From NCBI RefSeq assembly GCF_008632125.1, contig NZ_VWRN01000003.1:1-64000 (forward strand): 64,000 bases of DNA. The letters are read 5' to 3'. The notes under the pieces were generated by a model, which did no database searches, was not told the DNA's origin, and was given only the letters and a program-made list of their open reading frames with translations. The position numbers were made by a program, and so were the translations under genes. Shown here piece after piece: positions 43,243-51,547 of this stretch. Origin of the DNA: Cupriavidus cauae. GTDB lineage: Bacteria; Pseudomonadota; Gammaproteobacteria; Burkholderiales; Burkholderiaceae. Position 1 is the stretch's first letter. Each line of letters starts with the position of its first letter.

Positions 43243-43350
43243 GGTCCACGGTTTGTCCGTTTCCCGCTTTGGGGGAGGCTGGGGGAGGGCAAGCGGCGCT
43301 CGCAGGGCCGGCCGCCGTGGTTCGAGACCGCCCCTCTCCCCACAACGCCA

Positions 43351-44082
43351 CTAAGCGCTCAAGCCCTGCGGCGCATAGATCCGCCCGTCGCGGATCTCCA
43401 TCACATGATCGGCCAGCGCCGCGACATCGTCGGGATCGTGCGAGATGACCAGCATCGGCACCTCCAGGCTGGTCTGCAGCGCGCGCAGTTCGGCCCGCAT
43501 GCGCGCACGCAGCGCCGGGTCCAGCGCCGAGAAGGGTTCGTCGAGCAGCACGATATCGGGCCGCGTCGCCAGCGCGCGCGCCAACGCCACGCGCTGCTTC
43601 TGTCCGCCCGAAATCTCGGCCGGATAGTGGCCGCGAACCTCGCGCAGGCCGAAGGCGTCGATCCAGCGTTCGGCATCGTCATGGCTTTTGCCGCGCGGCG
43701 GATTGCGCCAGCCGCGCGCGAGACCAAAGGCGACGTTCTGCGCGACGGTCAGATGCGGGAACAGCGCATAGTCCTGGAACAGATAGGCCACGCGCCGCTG
43801 CTGCGGCCGCACATCGACCCCCGCCGCCACGTCGAACAGCGTGCGCTCGCCGAGCACGATGCGCCCGCGGTCCGGCCGCAGCAGGCCCGCGATGGCGCGC
43901 AGCGTCAGCGTCTTGCCGGCGCCCGAGGGGCCGAACAGCGCGATGCGGCGGCTGGTGGACGAGAAGCCGATATCCAGCGCGAAATGCCGGTCGGCGGTAT
44001 CCAGCCGTTTGCTGACTTCGACCTGCAGCGTCGTAGCCGGAGGTGCGGTGACCGGGAGGGAGCCAGGCAGGGGGGCAGACAT
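43351..44082 (-). CDS. modC: Molybdate ABC transporter ATP-binding protein ModC, lacking the Mop domain
   Basis: This 243-aa ATPase drives molybdate import. It shows Walker A GPSGAGKT (51-58), the Q-loop in YLFQDYALFPHLTV, signature ISGGQKQRVALARAL, Walker B IVLLDEPFSALD and the switch His in LVISHDPDDVAAL. The C-terminal Mop/TOBE domain of typical ModC (about 350 aa) is missing; the protein ends shortly after the H-loop domain. The ATG at 44080-44082 is 11 bp after the modB stop; the frame is open further upstream but without homology. Operon modABC. Confidence 0.93.
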   Translation of the reverse strand: MSAPLPGSLPVTAPPATTLQVEVSKRLDTADRHFALDIGFSSTSRRIALFGPSGAGKTLTLRAIAGLLRPDRGRIVLGERTLFDVAAGVDVRPQQRRVAYLFQDYALFPHLTVAQNVAFGLARGWRNPPRGKSHDDAERWIDAFGLREVRGHYPAEISGGQKQRVALARALATRPDIVLLDEPFSALDPALRARMRAELRALQTSLEVPMLVISHDPDDVAALADHVMEIRDGRIYAPQGLSA

Positions 44083-44093
44083 GCAGCCTCCGT

Positions 44094-44765
44094 TCAACGC
44101 ACCGCCTGGCGCGTGCTCGGCACCAGGCGGCCTGCGATCACCAGCAGCAGCACGCAGGTCAGCGAGGTGACCAGCACCAGCAGATTGGCGGTGTCGTCGT
44201 CGCCGGCCTGCACCGCTTCGTAGATCGCCACCGACAGCGTCTGCGTGCGGCCGGGCAGATTGCCGGCCACCATCAGCGTCGCGCCGAATTCGCCGAGCGC
44301 CCGCGCGAAGGCGAGCAGCACGCCGGCGGCGATGCCGCGCACCGCCAGCGGCAGCGTCACGCGAAAGACGATGCCGGTCTCGCTGACGCCCAGCACGCGC
44401 GCGGCGTGCTCCAGCTGCGGATCGACGCCCTCGATGGCCGCACGCGCGGACTTCAGTACCAGCGGAAAGGCGACGATGGTGGCGGCCAGCACCGCGCCCT
44501 GCCACGTGAAGACCAGTTCGATGCCCAGCGAGGACAGCCATTCGCCGAACACGCCGCGGCGTCCTACCAGCACCAGCAGGTAATAGCCGAGCACGGTCGG
44601 CGGCAGCACCAGCGGCAGCGTCAGCACGGCGTCGACCAGGTCGCGCAGCGGCGAGCGCCAGCGCGACAGCGCCACCGCGGCGGCGACGCCGAGCACCGCA
44701 TTGATCGCGGTGGCCCAGCCGGCCACCTTCAGCGACAGTGCCAGCGGGACCCAGACCGATTCCAT
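44094..44765 (-). CDS. modB: Molybdate ABC transporter permease ModB
   Basis: This 223-aa inner-membrane permease has five hydrophobic helices and the binding-protein-dependent transport signature ARVLGVSETGIVFRVTLPLAVRGIAAGVLLAFARALGEFGATLMV. LPLVLPPTVLGYYLLVL is typical of ModB/CysU. The ATG at 44763-44765 gives the family length; no strong ribosome-binding site is visible, and the gene starts 23 bp after the modA stop, suggesting coupling. Confidence 0.95.
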   Translation of the reverse strand: MESVWVPLALSLKVAGWATAINAVLGVAAAVALSRWRSPLRDLVDAVLTLPLVLPPTVLGYYLLVLVGRRGVFGEWLSSLGIELVFTWQGAVLAATIVAFPLVLKSARAAIEGVDPQLEHAARVLGVSETGIVFRVTLPLAVRGIAAGVLLAFARALGEFGATLMVAGNLPGRTQTLSVAIYEAVQAGDDDTANLLVLVTSLTCVLLLVIAGRLVPSTRQAVR

Positions 44766-44788
44766 CAGCGGGTAGTCCAGGGCGACGT

Positions 44789-45601
44789 TCAGCGCGGCCG
44801 GAAGCCGTGGCGCGCGAGCAGCGCCTGGCCTTCCGAGGACAGCACGAAATCGACGAAGCGCGCAGCCTCGTCCTTCTGGCGCGAGCGGGCGGTCACGGCG
44901 ATCGGGTAGGTGACCGCCGTGCGCGTCGGCACGTGCGCGACGACGCGGACCCTGCCCGGCGTCACGGCCGCATCGGTGGCGAAGACGAAGCCGGCATCGA
45001 CCTCGCCGCGCGCGACGTAGTCCAGCGCCTGCCGCGCGTTCTGCGCCGGCACGCCCTTGGTCGAGACGGCCTGCCACAGCCGGGCATCCTCCAGCGCGTC
45101 GCGCGTGTAGCGGCCCACCGGCACCGAGGCCGGATTGCCGTAGGCCACGCGCCGCACGTCGTCGCGCAGCAGGTCGCGCGGCGAGGCGAGCTTCAGCGTG
45201 CTGTCGGCCGGCTCGACCAGCACCAGCGCATTGGCGGCGAAATCGCGGCGCGAGCCCGGCACGATCACGTGCTCGGCCTGCGCCTTGTCCATGGCCTGCT
45301 GGTCGGCCGAGGCGAACACGTCGGCCGGCGCGCCCTGCACGATCTGCTGCATCAGCACGTCGGAGGCGCCGAAATTGAGCACCAGCTTCGTGCCCGGATG
45401 CGCCTGCTCATAGGCGGTGGCGACCGCGCGGAAGGCATTGGTCAGGCTGGCCGCGGCGGACACCACCAGTTCGGCGGCCGCCGCGGGGCGGGCCGGCAGG
45501 ATCGCCAGCATCGCCAGCGCCGCCCCAACGAAGGCGCCTGACAGACGCGAGCGCGCGCGGATGGGCGCGGCGGCAATGGCGGGAGAACGACGAGCAGGCA
45601 T
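44789..45601 (-). CDS. modA: Molybdate-binding periplasmic protein ModA
   Basis: This 270-aa solute receptor has a Sec signal (hydrophobic core AFVGAALAMLAILPARPAAAA, cleavage near AELVV). The mature part begins ELVVSAAASLTNAFRAVATAYEQ, followed by LNFGASDVLMQQIVQGAPADVFASADQQAMDKA, YGNPASVPVGRYTRDALE and DAGFVFATDAAV. These residues form the molybdate/tungstate pocket in this family. It is first of the modABC operon, with a ModE-type palindrome about 110 bp upstream. Confidence 0.95.
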   Translation of the reverse strand: MPARRSPAIAAAPIRARSRLSGAFVGAALAMLAILPARPAAAAELVVSAAASLTNAFRAVATAYEQAHPGTKLVLNFGASDVLMQQIVQGAPADVFASADQQAMDKAQAEHVIVPGSRRDFAANALVLVEPADSTLKLASPRDLLRDDVRRVAYGNPASVPVGRYTRDALEDARLWQAVSTKGVPAQNARQALDYVARGEVDAGFVFATDAAVTPGRVRVVAHVPTRTAVTYPIAVTARSRQKDEAARFVDFVLSSEGQALLARHGFRPR

Positions 45602-45706
45602 GGCAGGTGTTCCGGAGTCGGGGAGTCGGTGAGGACAGCGGCCGGGGCCATCGAAGGCGCCCAGCCGCAGAGGCAAGGCGCTGGGGGACACCCGAGTCAC
45701 ATCGAG

Positions 45707-45730
45707 CGCAATATACGGCGGTATATAGCG
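45707..45730 (-). promoter_or_regulatory. ModE-binding Mo-box upstream of modABC
   Basis: CGCAATATA-CGGCGG-TATATAGCG is an inverted repeat (8 of 9 positions pair) that matches the Mo-box pattern known from Rhodobacter, CGCTATATA-N6-TATATAACG. It lies 106-129 bp upstream of modA, and modE is encoded at the other end of the cluster. Confidence 0.78.
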
Positions 45731-45792
45731 GGGCGTCAATGCACGCCGGCGCAGGGCAGCCGATACCCTGGACGCGGTAAATCGGGCCCCGC

Positions 45793-46293
45793 TCAGGGCA
45801 CCTCGGGCACCAGCAGGTCTTCGAGGAAGTAGGCCGCCAGTTCGTGCCGGCCACGCAGGCCGGCCTTGGCGTAGATGTTGGTGGCGTGCTGGCGCACCGT
45901 CTTCGGCTTGCTGTCGCGCACGCCGGCGATCTCTTCCAGCGACAGGCCCTTGATCAGCAGATAGGCCACCTCGCGCTCGCTGGTGGTCAGGTTCCAGCGA
46001 TCGAACTGGCTGCTGATCGCATGCCGCATCTGCAGGCCGGCCTGATGCGCGGCCGCGTCGCGCTGCGCCAGCGTCCGCTCGGCCTCGCCCAGCGAGGCGC
46101 GCAGCTGGCGGATTTCCTGATCGGTGCGCAGCCGTTCGCGCGCCAGCATGAAGACGCCGGCCAGCGTGATCGAGGTGCCGATCGCATCGATGATGACGTG
46201 CTGCAGCCCTTCGGCCTCGTCGTAGTCGAACACCAGGTCGAAGCAGGCGTACAGCGCGATAAAGACGAACAGGTAAAGAAAATGCCGTGGCAT
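45793..46293 (-). CDS. Membrane-anchored LuxR-type HTH protein
   Basis: This 166-aa protein has two N-terminal hydrophobic segments (about 4-22 HFLYLFVFIALYACFDLVF and 34-50 IIDAIGTSITLAGVFML), a short coiled-coil-like stretch (about 51-85) and a C-terminal LuxR helix-turn-helix (about 103-160: LTTSEREVAYLLIKGLSLEEIAGVRDSKPKTVRQHATNIYAKAGL). No receiver domain is present. The ATG at 46291-46293 places the first membrane segment right at the N-terminus; an ATG 18 codons upstream is possible. DNA binding by a membrane-tethered regulator is implied. Its targets are unknown. Confidence 0.82.
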   Translation of the reverse strand: MPRHFLYLFVFIALYACFDLVFDYDEAEGLQHVIIDAIGTSITLAGVFMLARERLRTDQEIRQLRASLGEAERTLAQRDAAAHQAGLQMRHAISSQFDRWNLTTSEREVAYLLIKGLSLEEIAGVRDSKPKTVRQHATNIYAKAGLRGRHELAAYFLEDLLVPEVP

Positions 46294-46434
46294 GGCTGGC
46301 GCGAGGGCGAGGCGTGGAATCGGGAAACGGGAATCGAGAATCGGCAATCGGCAAACGCGAAATCACGCGGCGCGGCGCTCCCGGGGAACGCCGCGCCGCG
46401 GCATCGGGCAGGGCGGCAAGCCCGCCGAAGGGTC

Positions 46435-47376
46435 TTACACGATCGGCGTCAGCACCTTGCCGGTTTCGAGGAAGGCGCGCAGATTGTCGAGCATCAGCGC
46501 CTGCATCGCGCCGCGCGTCTCGACCGTGCCGCTGGCCATGTGCGGGGCCAGCACGACGTTGTCCAGCCCGATCAGCGCCGGCGGCACGCGCGGTTCGTCG
46601 CGGAACACGTCGAGCCCGGCGGCGCCCAGGCGCCCATCGCGCAGCGCTTCGACCATCGCGTCCTCGTCGATCACGCTGCCGCGCGCGACATTGACCAGCA
46701 CGCCCTTCGGCCCGAGCGCCTCGATGACCTGGCGCGACACCAGCCCTTCGGTTTCCGGGCCGCCGACGCAGGTCACCACCAGGAAGTCCGCCCATGCGGC
46801 CAGCGCCAGCAGGTCGGGTTCATGGCGCCACGGCGCGCCCTCGCGCGGACGCCGGTTGTTGTAGGCGATCTCCATGTCGAAGCCCTGCGCGCGGCGCGCG
46901 ACCTTCTCGCCGATGCGGCCCAGGCCCAGGATGCCCAGGCGCTTGCCGGACACCTTGCTCGTCAGCGGGAACGGGCCCTGGTGCCAGCGGCCGTCGCGCA
47001 CGAAGCGGTCGCCGTGGGAGATGCCGCGCGCGGCATCGATCATCAGGCCGAAGGCGAGGTCGGCCACGCAATCGTTGAGCACGTCCGGCGTATTGCTGAC
47101 CTGGATGCCGCGCGCGCGGGCCGCGTCCAGCGCGATGCTGTCGTAGCCGACGCCGAAGCTGACGATCGCCGCCAGTTGCGGCAGCGCGTCGATGACCGCG
47201 GCGCTGCAGCCGTGCCGGGCCGAGGTAACCACCACGCGCGCCTGTGCACCATGCTCGCGCAGCCAGGCGGGCCAGTCGTCGTGCTCCCACAGCGCGGCGG
47301 CGCCGTGGCGCTCCTGCAGCGTGGCGTTGAGGTGCGGCGCGAGCGGGCCGATCTGGATCAGGTCGATGGCAGGCAT
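46435..47376 (-). CDS. D-2-hydroxyacid dehydrogenase
   Basis: This 313-aa NAD(P)-dependent enzyme belongs to the D-isomer-specific 2-hydroxyacid dehydrogenase family. It shows the dinucleotide loop LGILGLGRIGEKVARRAQGF, the Arg in NVARGSVIDEDAMVEALRDGRLGAAGLDVF, the Glu in DEPRVPPALIGLDNV and the catalytic His in LAPHMASGTVETR. The NNRRPRE stretch after strand 2 suggests NADPH. It looks like a hydroxypyruvate/glyoxylate reductase (GhrB-like), but substrate prediction within this family is unreliable. Confidence 0.88.
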   Translation of the reverse strand: MPAIDLIQIGPLAPHLNATLQERHGAAALWEHDDWPAWLREHGAQARVVVTSARHGCSAAVIDALPQLAAIVSFGVGYDSIALDAARARGIQVSNTPDVLNDCVADLAFGLMIDAARGISHGDRFVRDGRWHQGPFPLTSKVSGKRLGILGLGRIGEKVARRAQGFDMEIAYNNRRPREGAPWRHEPDLLALAAWADFLVVTCVGGPETEGLVSRQVIEALGPKGVLVNVARGSVIDEDAMVEALRDGRLGAAGLDVFRDEPRVPPALIGLDNVVLAPHMASGTVETRGAMQALMLDNLRAFLETGKVLTPIV

Positions 47377-47612
47377 GGTGTAGTGGATACGGGAAAAAGA
47401 CAGCAGAGTGTATCCTGCCGGACGGCCTCTTGTCCGTGCCGGCGGCCTCGCCTGGGGGCTTGCTGGCGTGCTTGCCGCGCAGCACCATGCCGTGGCTTCC
47501 GCGAAAGGGGGAATCCGGCGTCTTCAAGCGCCACCGGGTCCCCGTATTCGCGTGGACGACCACGTTTGTCGGCAAAACTGCGTCTCTACCGCCTATCCCG
47601 AATCCGAACCCC

Positions 47613-48125
47613 ATGCCCACCGTCTACCTCGCCGGCCCCGATGTGTTCCGTCCCGATGCGATGGCCCGTGGCCAGGCGCTGAAGGATCTTTGTGCGCAGC
47701 ACGGCTTTACCGGCCTGTTTCCGCTGGACCATCAGCTGCCATCCGGCCTGGCCGGCGAGGCCGCGGCGCGCTGGATCTATCAGGCCAATGTCGCGCTGAT
47801 CCGCCGCGCCGATCTGGTGATGGCCAACCTGGACGACTTTCGGGGGCCGGCCGAGCCGGATTCCGGCACGGCCTTCGAGGTGGGCTTCGCGGTGGCGCTG
47901 GGCAAGCCGGTGTGGGCCTATACCGGCGACCGCGGCACCATCGTGGAGCGCGCCGCGGTGGGCCATGACGCCGAGGGCAGGCCGCTCGACGCGCGCGGCT
48001 TTCATGTCGAGGACTTCGGCCTGGGCAAGAACCTGATGCTGGCCTGCTCGGTGCAGCTGGTGCAGGGCGGGCCGGCGCAGTGCCTGGCGGCGATGGCCGC
48101 GGCGGGCGCCGGCGCCAGGCGCTGA
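47613..48125 (+). CDS. Nucleoside 2-deoxyribosyltransferase-like protein
   Basis: This 170-aa protein belongs to the nucleoside 2-deoxyribosyltransferase/Rcl superfamily. Features are VYLAGPDVFRPDAMARGQALK, the nucleotide-binding strand LIRRADLVMANLDDFRGPAEPDSGTAFEVGFAVALGKPVWAYTGD with the catalytic Glu in GTAFEVGFA. ADLVMANLDDFRG..PDSGT is diagnostic. It may cleave or exchange bases of deoxynucleosides or deoxynucleotides. The frame is open upstream to 47430, but homology starts at MPTVYLAGP. It is isolated. Confidence 0.88.
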   Translation: MPTVYLAGPDVFRPDAMARGQALKDLCAQHGFTGLFPLDHQLPSGLAGEAAARWIYQANVALIRRADLVMANLDDFRGPAEPDSGTAFEVGFAVALGKPVWAYTGDRGTIVERAAVGHDAEGRPLDARGFHVEDFGLGKNLMLACSVQLVQGGPAQCLAAMAAAGAGARR

Positions 48126-48250
48126 AGGCCCTCGGGGCGCTGAAGGACCCGGAGAGGTTGACGGACCTGGAGGCGTGAAGGTGCCGGAGCCGCTGAAAGT
48201 CCAGATAGGCTGAAGCGCCTGGCGACCCTGGAGGCGCTGACGGCGCCGAA
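48126..48250. repeat. Degenerate GGCGCTGAAGG-type repeats
   Basis: About six imperfect copies of a 16-20-bp word containing GGCGCTGAAGG lie between the deoxyribosyltransferase-like gene and pqiC, ending at the pqiC stop. Confidence 0.55.
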
Positions 48251-48253
48251 GCG

Positions 48254-48970
48254 TTAAGGCTTGCCGCTGACCGTCGCCGGCTCCGTCCGCAACGACGCCA
48301 CGCCGGCAGCGATCTGCGTGGCGGTGTCGGCCACCACCTGCCGCATCGCCGCGACCACGCCGGCGACGTCGTCGCCGCTGCCCGTGGCGGGCAGTTCGGC
48401 CTGCGTGCGTCCGGCCAGCGTGCGGCCATCGGGCAGGCGGCGCACGGTCCAGTTGACGGTGGCGCCGACGCGCGCGCCGGGCTGCGCATCGAGCCGCACC
48501 ACCTCGGTGGTGATGCGGTACAGCGGCTGCACGCCGCTCAAGCCCTGCTGATAGACATCAACCGCCCCTAGCACTATCTGCAGGCGCTGCGACAGCGCAT
48601 CGCGCCACTCGTCGGGCAGCGGCGCCGACCAGCGCGCCATGTCGAGCGGGGTCACGCGGCCGTCGGCTCCGCCGATCACGATCTGCTGGCGATTGAGCCG
48701 TTCGGGCACGCGCGCCGGCGCGACCTCGATCCACAGCGGCTGGCTGGCGGCGCTTGTGCCCGTGCCTGTGCCCGTGGGCGAATTGGCGCCGCTCACCACC
48801 GCGGTGGCGGGCATCGCAGCACCGGCCGCAGCGGCCTCGCCGCCGTGCGCCAGCGTGTAGTAGCGCGGCTCGGACGACGACGCGCAGCCGCCGAGCAGCA
48901 GGGCGCCGGCGCAGGCCGTGGCAAACGTCGCGGCACGCAGCCGGCGGGACAGGATAAGCGGGCCCTTCAT
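48254..48970 (-). CDS. pqiC: PqiC-family outer-membrane lipoprotein
   Basis: This 238-aa lipoprotein has the lipobox LLLGGC (Cys29) and the ABC-transporter auxiliary domain of PqiC/YmbA: PRYYTLAHGG, LWIEVAPARVPERLNRQQIVIGG, DMARWSAPLPDEWRDALSQRLQIVLG and VVRLDAQPGARVGATVNWTVRR. PqiC anchors the PqiB tube at the outer membrane. It overlaps pqiB (ATGA) as the last gene of the operon. A Gly/Thr-repeat insertion (about 62-74) is a local peculiarity. Confidence 0.92.
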   Translation of the reverse strand: MKGPLILSRRLRAATFATACAGALLLGGCASSSEPRYYTLAHGGEAAAAGAAMPATAVVSGANSPTGTGTGTSAASQPLWIEVAPARVPERLNRQQIVIGGADGRVTPLDMARWSAPLPDEWRDALSQRLQIVLGAVDVYQQGLSGVQPLYRITTEVVRLDAQPGARVGATVNWTVRRLPDGRTLAGRTQAELPATGSGDDVAGVVAAMRQVVADTATQIAAGVASLRTEPATVSGKP

Positions 48971-50616
48971 CGTTGAGTCTCCGTCTTGCCGCGCAGCAGC
49001 GCTTCGGGATGGCGTTCGAGATAGTCGGTCAGCGTGCGCAGCGAGATCGCGGTGCGCGTCAGCTCCTGCAGCATGCGGCGCGTGTCCTGCTGCAGCGGCG
49101 CGTCCGAGGCCAGCGTGCCGTTGGCCGACTGGATGGTGCGGCGCGCGTCCTGCAGGGCCGCCAGCACCTCGGGCGCGACATCGCCCTGCAGCTGCGCGAC
49201 CAGCTTGTCCGCGCTGGCGAGCGTCGTGTTCAGCTGCGCCACCGTCTTGCGCAGATCCTGGCCGATCTCATCGAACGGCACCTTCTCGATCTTGCCGACG
49301 ATGCTGCCGAGCTTGGCCTGCAGTTCGTCGAGCGCGCCGGGCATGGTCGGCAGCTCGGCGATTGCGGTATCGGCCGGCGGCTTGACCGCCTTGGCGTTGG
49401 GGAAGAAGTCGAGCGCCACGTACAGCTGGCCGGTCAGCAGGTTGCCGGTGCGCAACTGCGCGCGCAGGCCGCGCTGGATCAGGCCCAGCATCAGCTGGCG
49501 GGCGCGCTCGCGGTCGGCAAGGTCGCGCTCGCGGAAGCCCATCCGCGACGGATAGAGCTCGACCACGACCGGCAGCCGGAACGACTTGGTCTCGCGCACG
49601 TAATCGATGCCGATCGAGCGCACCTGGCCGACCACCACGCCGCGGAAGTCCACCGGCGCGCCGGGCGCCAGGCCCCGCACCGATTGCTCGAAGTTCAGCA
49701 CCGCCAGCGTCGGCGCCAGTTCCTCGGGCTCCTTCATCGCGTCGGCCTGGTCGCCCGCCAGCAGGAACTGGGTGTTCTCCTTGGCGGCCTCGGTCACGTT
49801 CGAGTTCGGCGGCGCCTGGAAGGCGACTCCGCCGAGCAGCATCGTCACCAGCGACTGCGTATTGAGCTTGAAGCCGCCCGCATCGAGCTTCAGGTCGACG
49901 CCGCTGGCATGCCAGAAGCGCGTGTCTGCGGTGACCAGTTCGTCGTAGGGCTTGTTGATGAAGACCCGCAGCGTGATGTCGCGGCCGGCCGGTTCGAGCT
50001 GATAGGCGACCACCTGGCCGACCTGCACGCGCCGGTAGTAGACCGGCGAGCCGATGTCGAGCGAACCCAGGTCCGCGGCGCGCAGCACGAACTGCTTGCC
50101 GGACGAGTCGGTGGTGACCACCGGCGGGGTTTCCAGGCCGACGAACTCGCGCTGGCTTTCCTCGGACTTGCCGGCGTCGACGCCGACATAGGAGCCGGAC
50201 AGCAGCGTCTCCAGTCCCGATACGCCGCTGACGGCCAGCCGCGGCCGCACCACCCAGAAACGCGTGTCCTTGACCGCGAAGTTGTCCGCGTCCTTGGTCA
50301 GGTCGATCGTCGCGACCACATGCGAGCGGTCGGGGGCCAGCCGCACGGACTTGACGAGGCCGATATCGACGTCCTTGTAGCGCACCGGCGTCTTGCCTGG
50401 AGCCAGCCCCTCCGCGGTGCGGAAGGTGACCTGGATCTCGGGGCCGCGCTGCGACAGCGTATGGAACAGCAGCGACAGCCCGACCACGGCGGCGACGATG
50501 GGAATCAGCCAGACCACCGATGGCAGCCAGCGCGCGCGGCGCCGGCGCGCCGGCTCGCCGGGCTGTGGCGGCCGCGCGGGCGGAGGAGAGGAGGAAAGGT
50601 TGTCCGGATCGGGCAT
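48967..50616 (-). CDS. pqiB: PqiB intermembrane lipid-transport protein (MCE)
   Basis: This 549-aa protein has one N-terminal membrane helix (VVWLIPIVAAVVGLSLLFHTL, about 34-54) and three MCE domains (about 58-150, 170-230 and 300-410), each with the turn typical of MCE repeats (GLAPGKTPVRYKDVDIGLVKSV, LDIGSPVYYRRVQVGQVVAY, GLAPGAPVDFRGVVVGQVRSI). A long alpha-helical C-terminus (about 440-540) forms the needle of the hexamer. PqiB spans the periplasm to carry lipids between membranes. The start is uncertain; MPDPDNLSSS is chosen because it directly precedes the proline-rich cytoplasmic segment. Confidence 0.94.
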   Translation of the reverse strand: MPDPDNLSSSPPPARPPQPGEPARRRRARWLPSVVWLIPIVAAVVGLSLLFHTLSQRGPEIQVTFRTAEGLAPGKTPVRYKDVDIGLVKSVRLAPDRSHVVATIDLTKDADNFAVKDTRFWVVRPRLAVSGVSGLETLLSGSYVGVDAGKSEESQREFVGLETPPVVTTDSSGKQFVLRAADLGSLDIGSPVYYRRVQVGQVVAYQLEPAGRDITLRVFINKPYDELVTADTRFWHASGVDLKLDAGGFKLNTQSLVTMLLGGVAFQAPPNSNVTEAAKENTQFLLAGDQADAMKEPEELAPTLAVLNFEQSVRGLAPGAPVDFRGVVVGQVRSIGIDYVRETKSFRLPVVVELYPSRMGFRERDLADRERARQLMLGLIQRGLRAQLRTGNLLTGQLYVALDFFPNAKAVKPPADTAIAELPTMPGALDELQAKLGSIVGKIEKVPFDEIGQDLRKTVAQLNTTLASADKLVAQLQGDVAPEVLAALQDARRTIQSANGTLASDAPLQQDTRRMLQELTRTAISLRTLTDYLERHPEALLRGKTETQR

Positions 50617-50637
50617 CGATAAAAGTCCAGCTTGCGT

Positions 50638-50717
50638 CGGTGTTCGGTATGGGTGTTCAGATCGGTGTTCGGATCGGTGTTCGGATCGGGGTTCGGTATC
50701 GGTATCGATGTTCGGCA
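50638..50717. repeat. Tandem repeat, 12-bp unit (GTTCGGATCGGT)
   Basis: About six copies, three nearly exact, lie between pqiA and pqiB. In the pqiB frame they would encode repeated SEHR, but they lie upstream of the chosen start. Confidence 0.75.
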
Positions 50718-50731
50718 GGCGTCGCGGCGGC

Positions 50732-51547
50732 TCAGTCGTTCGCCCGTGCCGAAGCCGGGGCGGCGCCGCCGGGCGCCTCGCGTTGCCCGTGGCCGGCCGC
50801 GCGGCCATGCGCGTGGTCCTCCGCGTGGTCGTGCGCATCCCACAGCAGGCGCGGGTCGAACGACAGCGAGGCCAGCATGGTCAGCACCACCACCATGCCG
50901 AACGCCGCCGCGCCGGTGCCCGGGTCGACCTGGGCCAGCGCGCCGGCGCGCACCAGCGAGGCCAGCAGCGCCACCACGAAGATATCGAGCATCGACCAGC
51001 GGCCGATCAGCTCGACCAGCCCATACAGCTTCGTCTGTTGCCGCAGCCGCCAGGTCGAGCGCAGATGCACCGACAGCAGCAGGAAGGTCAGGATCATCAT
51101 CTTCAGCAGCGGCACCACGATGCTGGCGATCAGCACCACGATGGCGAGCATGCGCGAGCCCGACAACCACAGATAGATGATCCCCGACAGGATCGTGTCC
51201 TCCTGCGTGCCGAGGATCGAGCGGGTGATCATGATCGGCAGCACGTTGGCCGGTATGTACAGGATGTAGGCCGCCAGCAGGAAGGCCCAGGTCCGCGTCA
51301 GGCTGGCCGGCTTGCGATGGTGCAGCGTCGCGCCGCAGCGGCGGCACGGCTGGCCCTCCTGGTCGATCGGGCTGAGCGCGTCGCAGGCGTGGCAGGACAG
51401 CAGGCCCATCGACGTCGCGGTCGGCACCTCCGGCAGCGGCGTGCGTTCGTCGTCGTCGGCGAGCTCCTGCACGACGCCGGCGACCACCTCGCGCGAGCGG
51501 CGCAGCGCGCGCTGGCGCACGGAAGGTTTGGGATCGCCCGGAGTCAT
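50732..51547 (-). CDS. pqiA: PqiA-family inner-membrane protein (second half)
   Basis: This 271-aa protein has a zinc-ribbon-like start (LSCHACDALS ... CRRCGATLHHRK) and four membrane helices (TWAFLLAAYILYIPANVLPIM, SRMLAIVVLIASIVVPLLKMMILTFLLL, LDIFVVALLASLVRAGAL, AAAFGMVVVLTMLASLSF). PqiA in E. coli has two such units in one chain; here they are separate genes. The C-terminal tail is His/Asp/Ala-rich. The start overlaps the previous stop (ATGA). It probably loads lipid into PqiB. Confidence 0.9.
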   Translation of the reverse strand: MTPGDPKPSVRQRALRRSREVVAGVVQELADDDERTPLPEVPTATSMGLLSCHACDALSPIDQEGQPCRRCGATLHHRKPASLTRTWAFLLAAYILYIPANVLPIMITRSILGTQEDTILSGIIYLWLSGSRMLAIVVLIASIVVPLLKMMILTFLLLSVHLRSTWRLRQQTKLYGLVELIGRWSMLDIFVVALLASLVRAGALAQVDPGTGAAAFGMVVVLTMLASLSFDPRLLWDAHDHAEDHAHGRAAGHGQREAPGGAAPASARAND

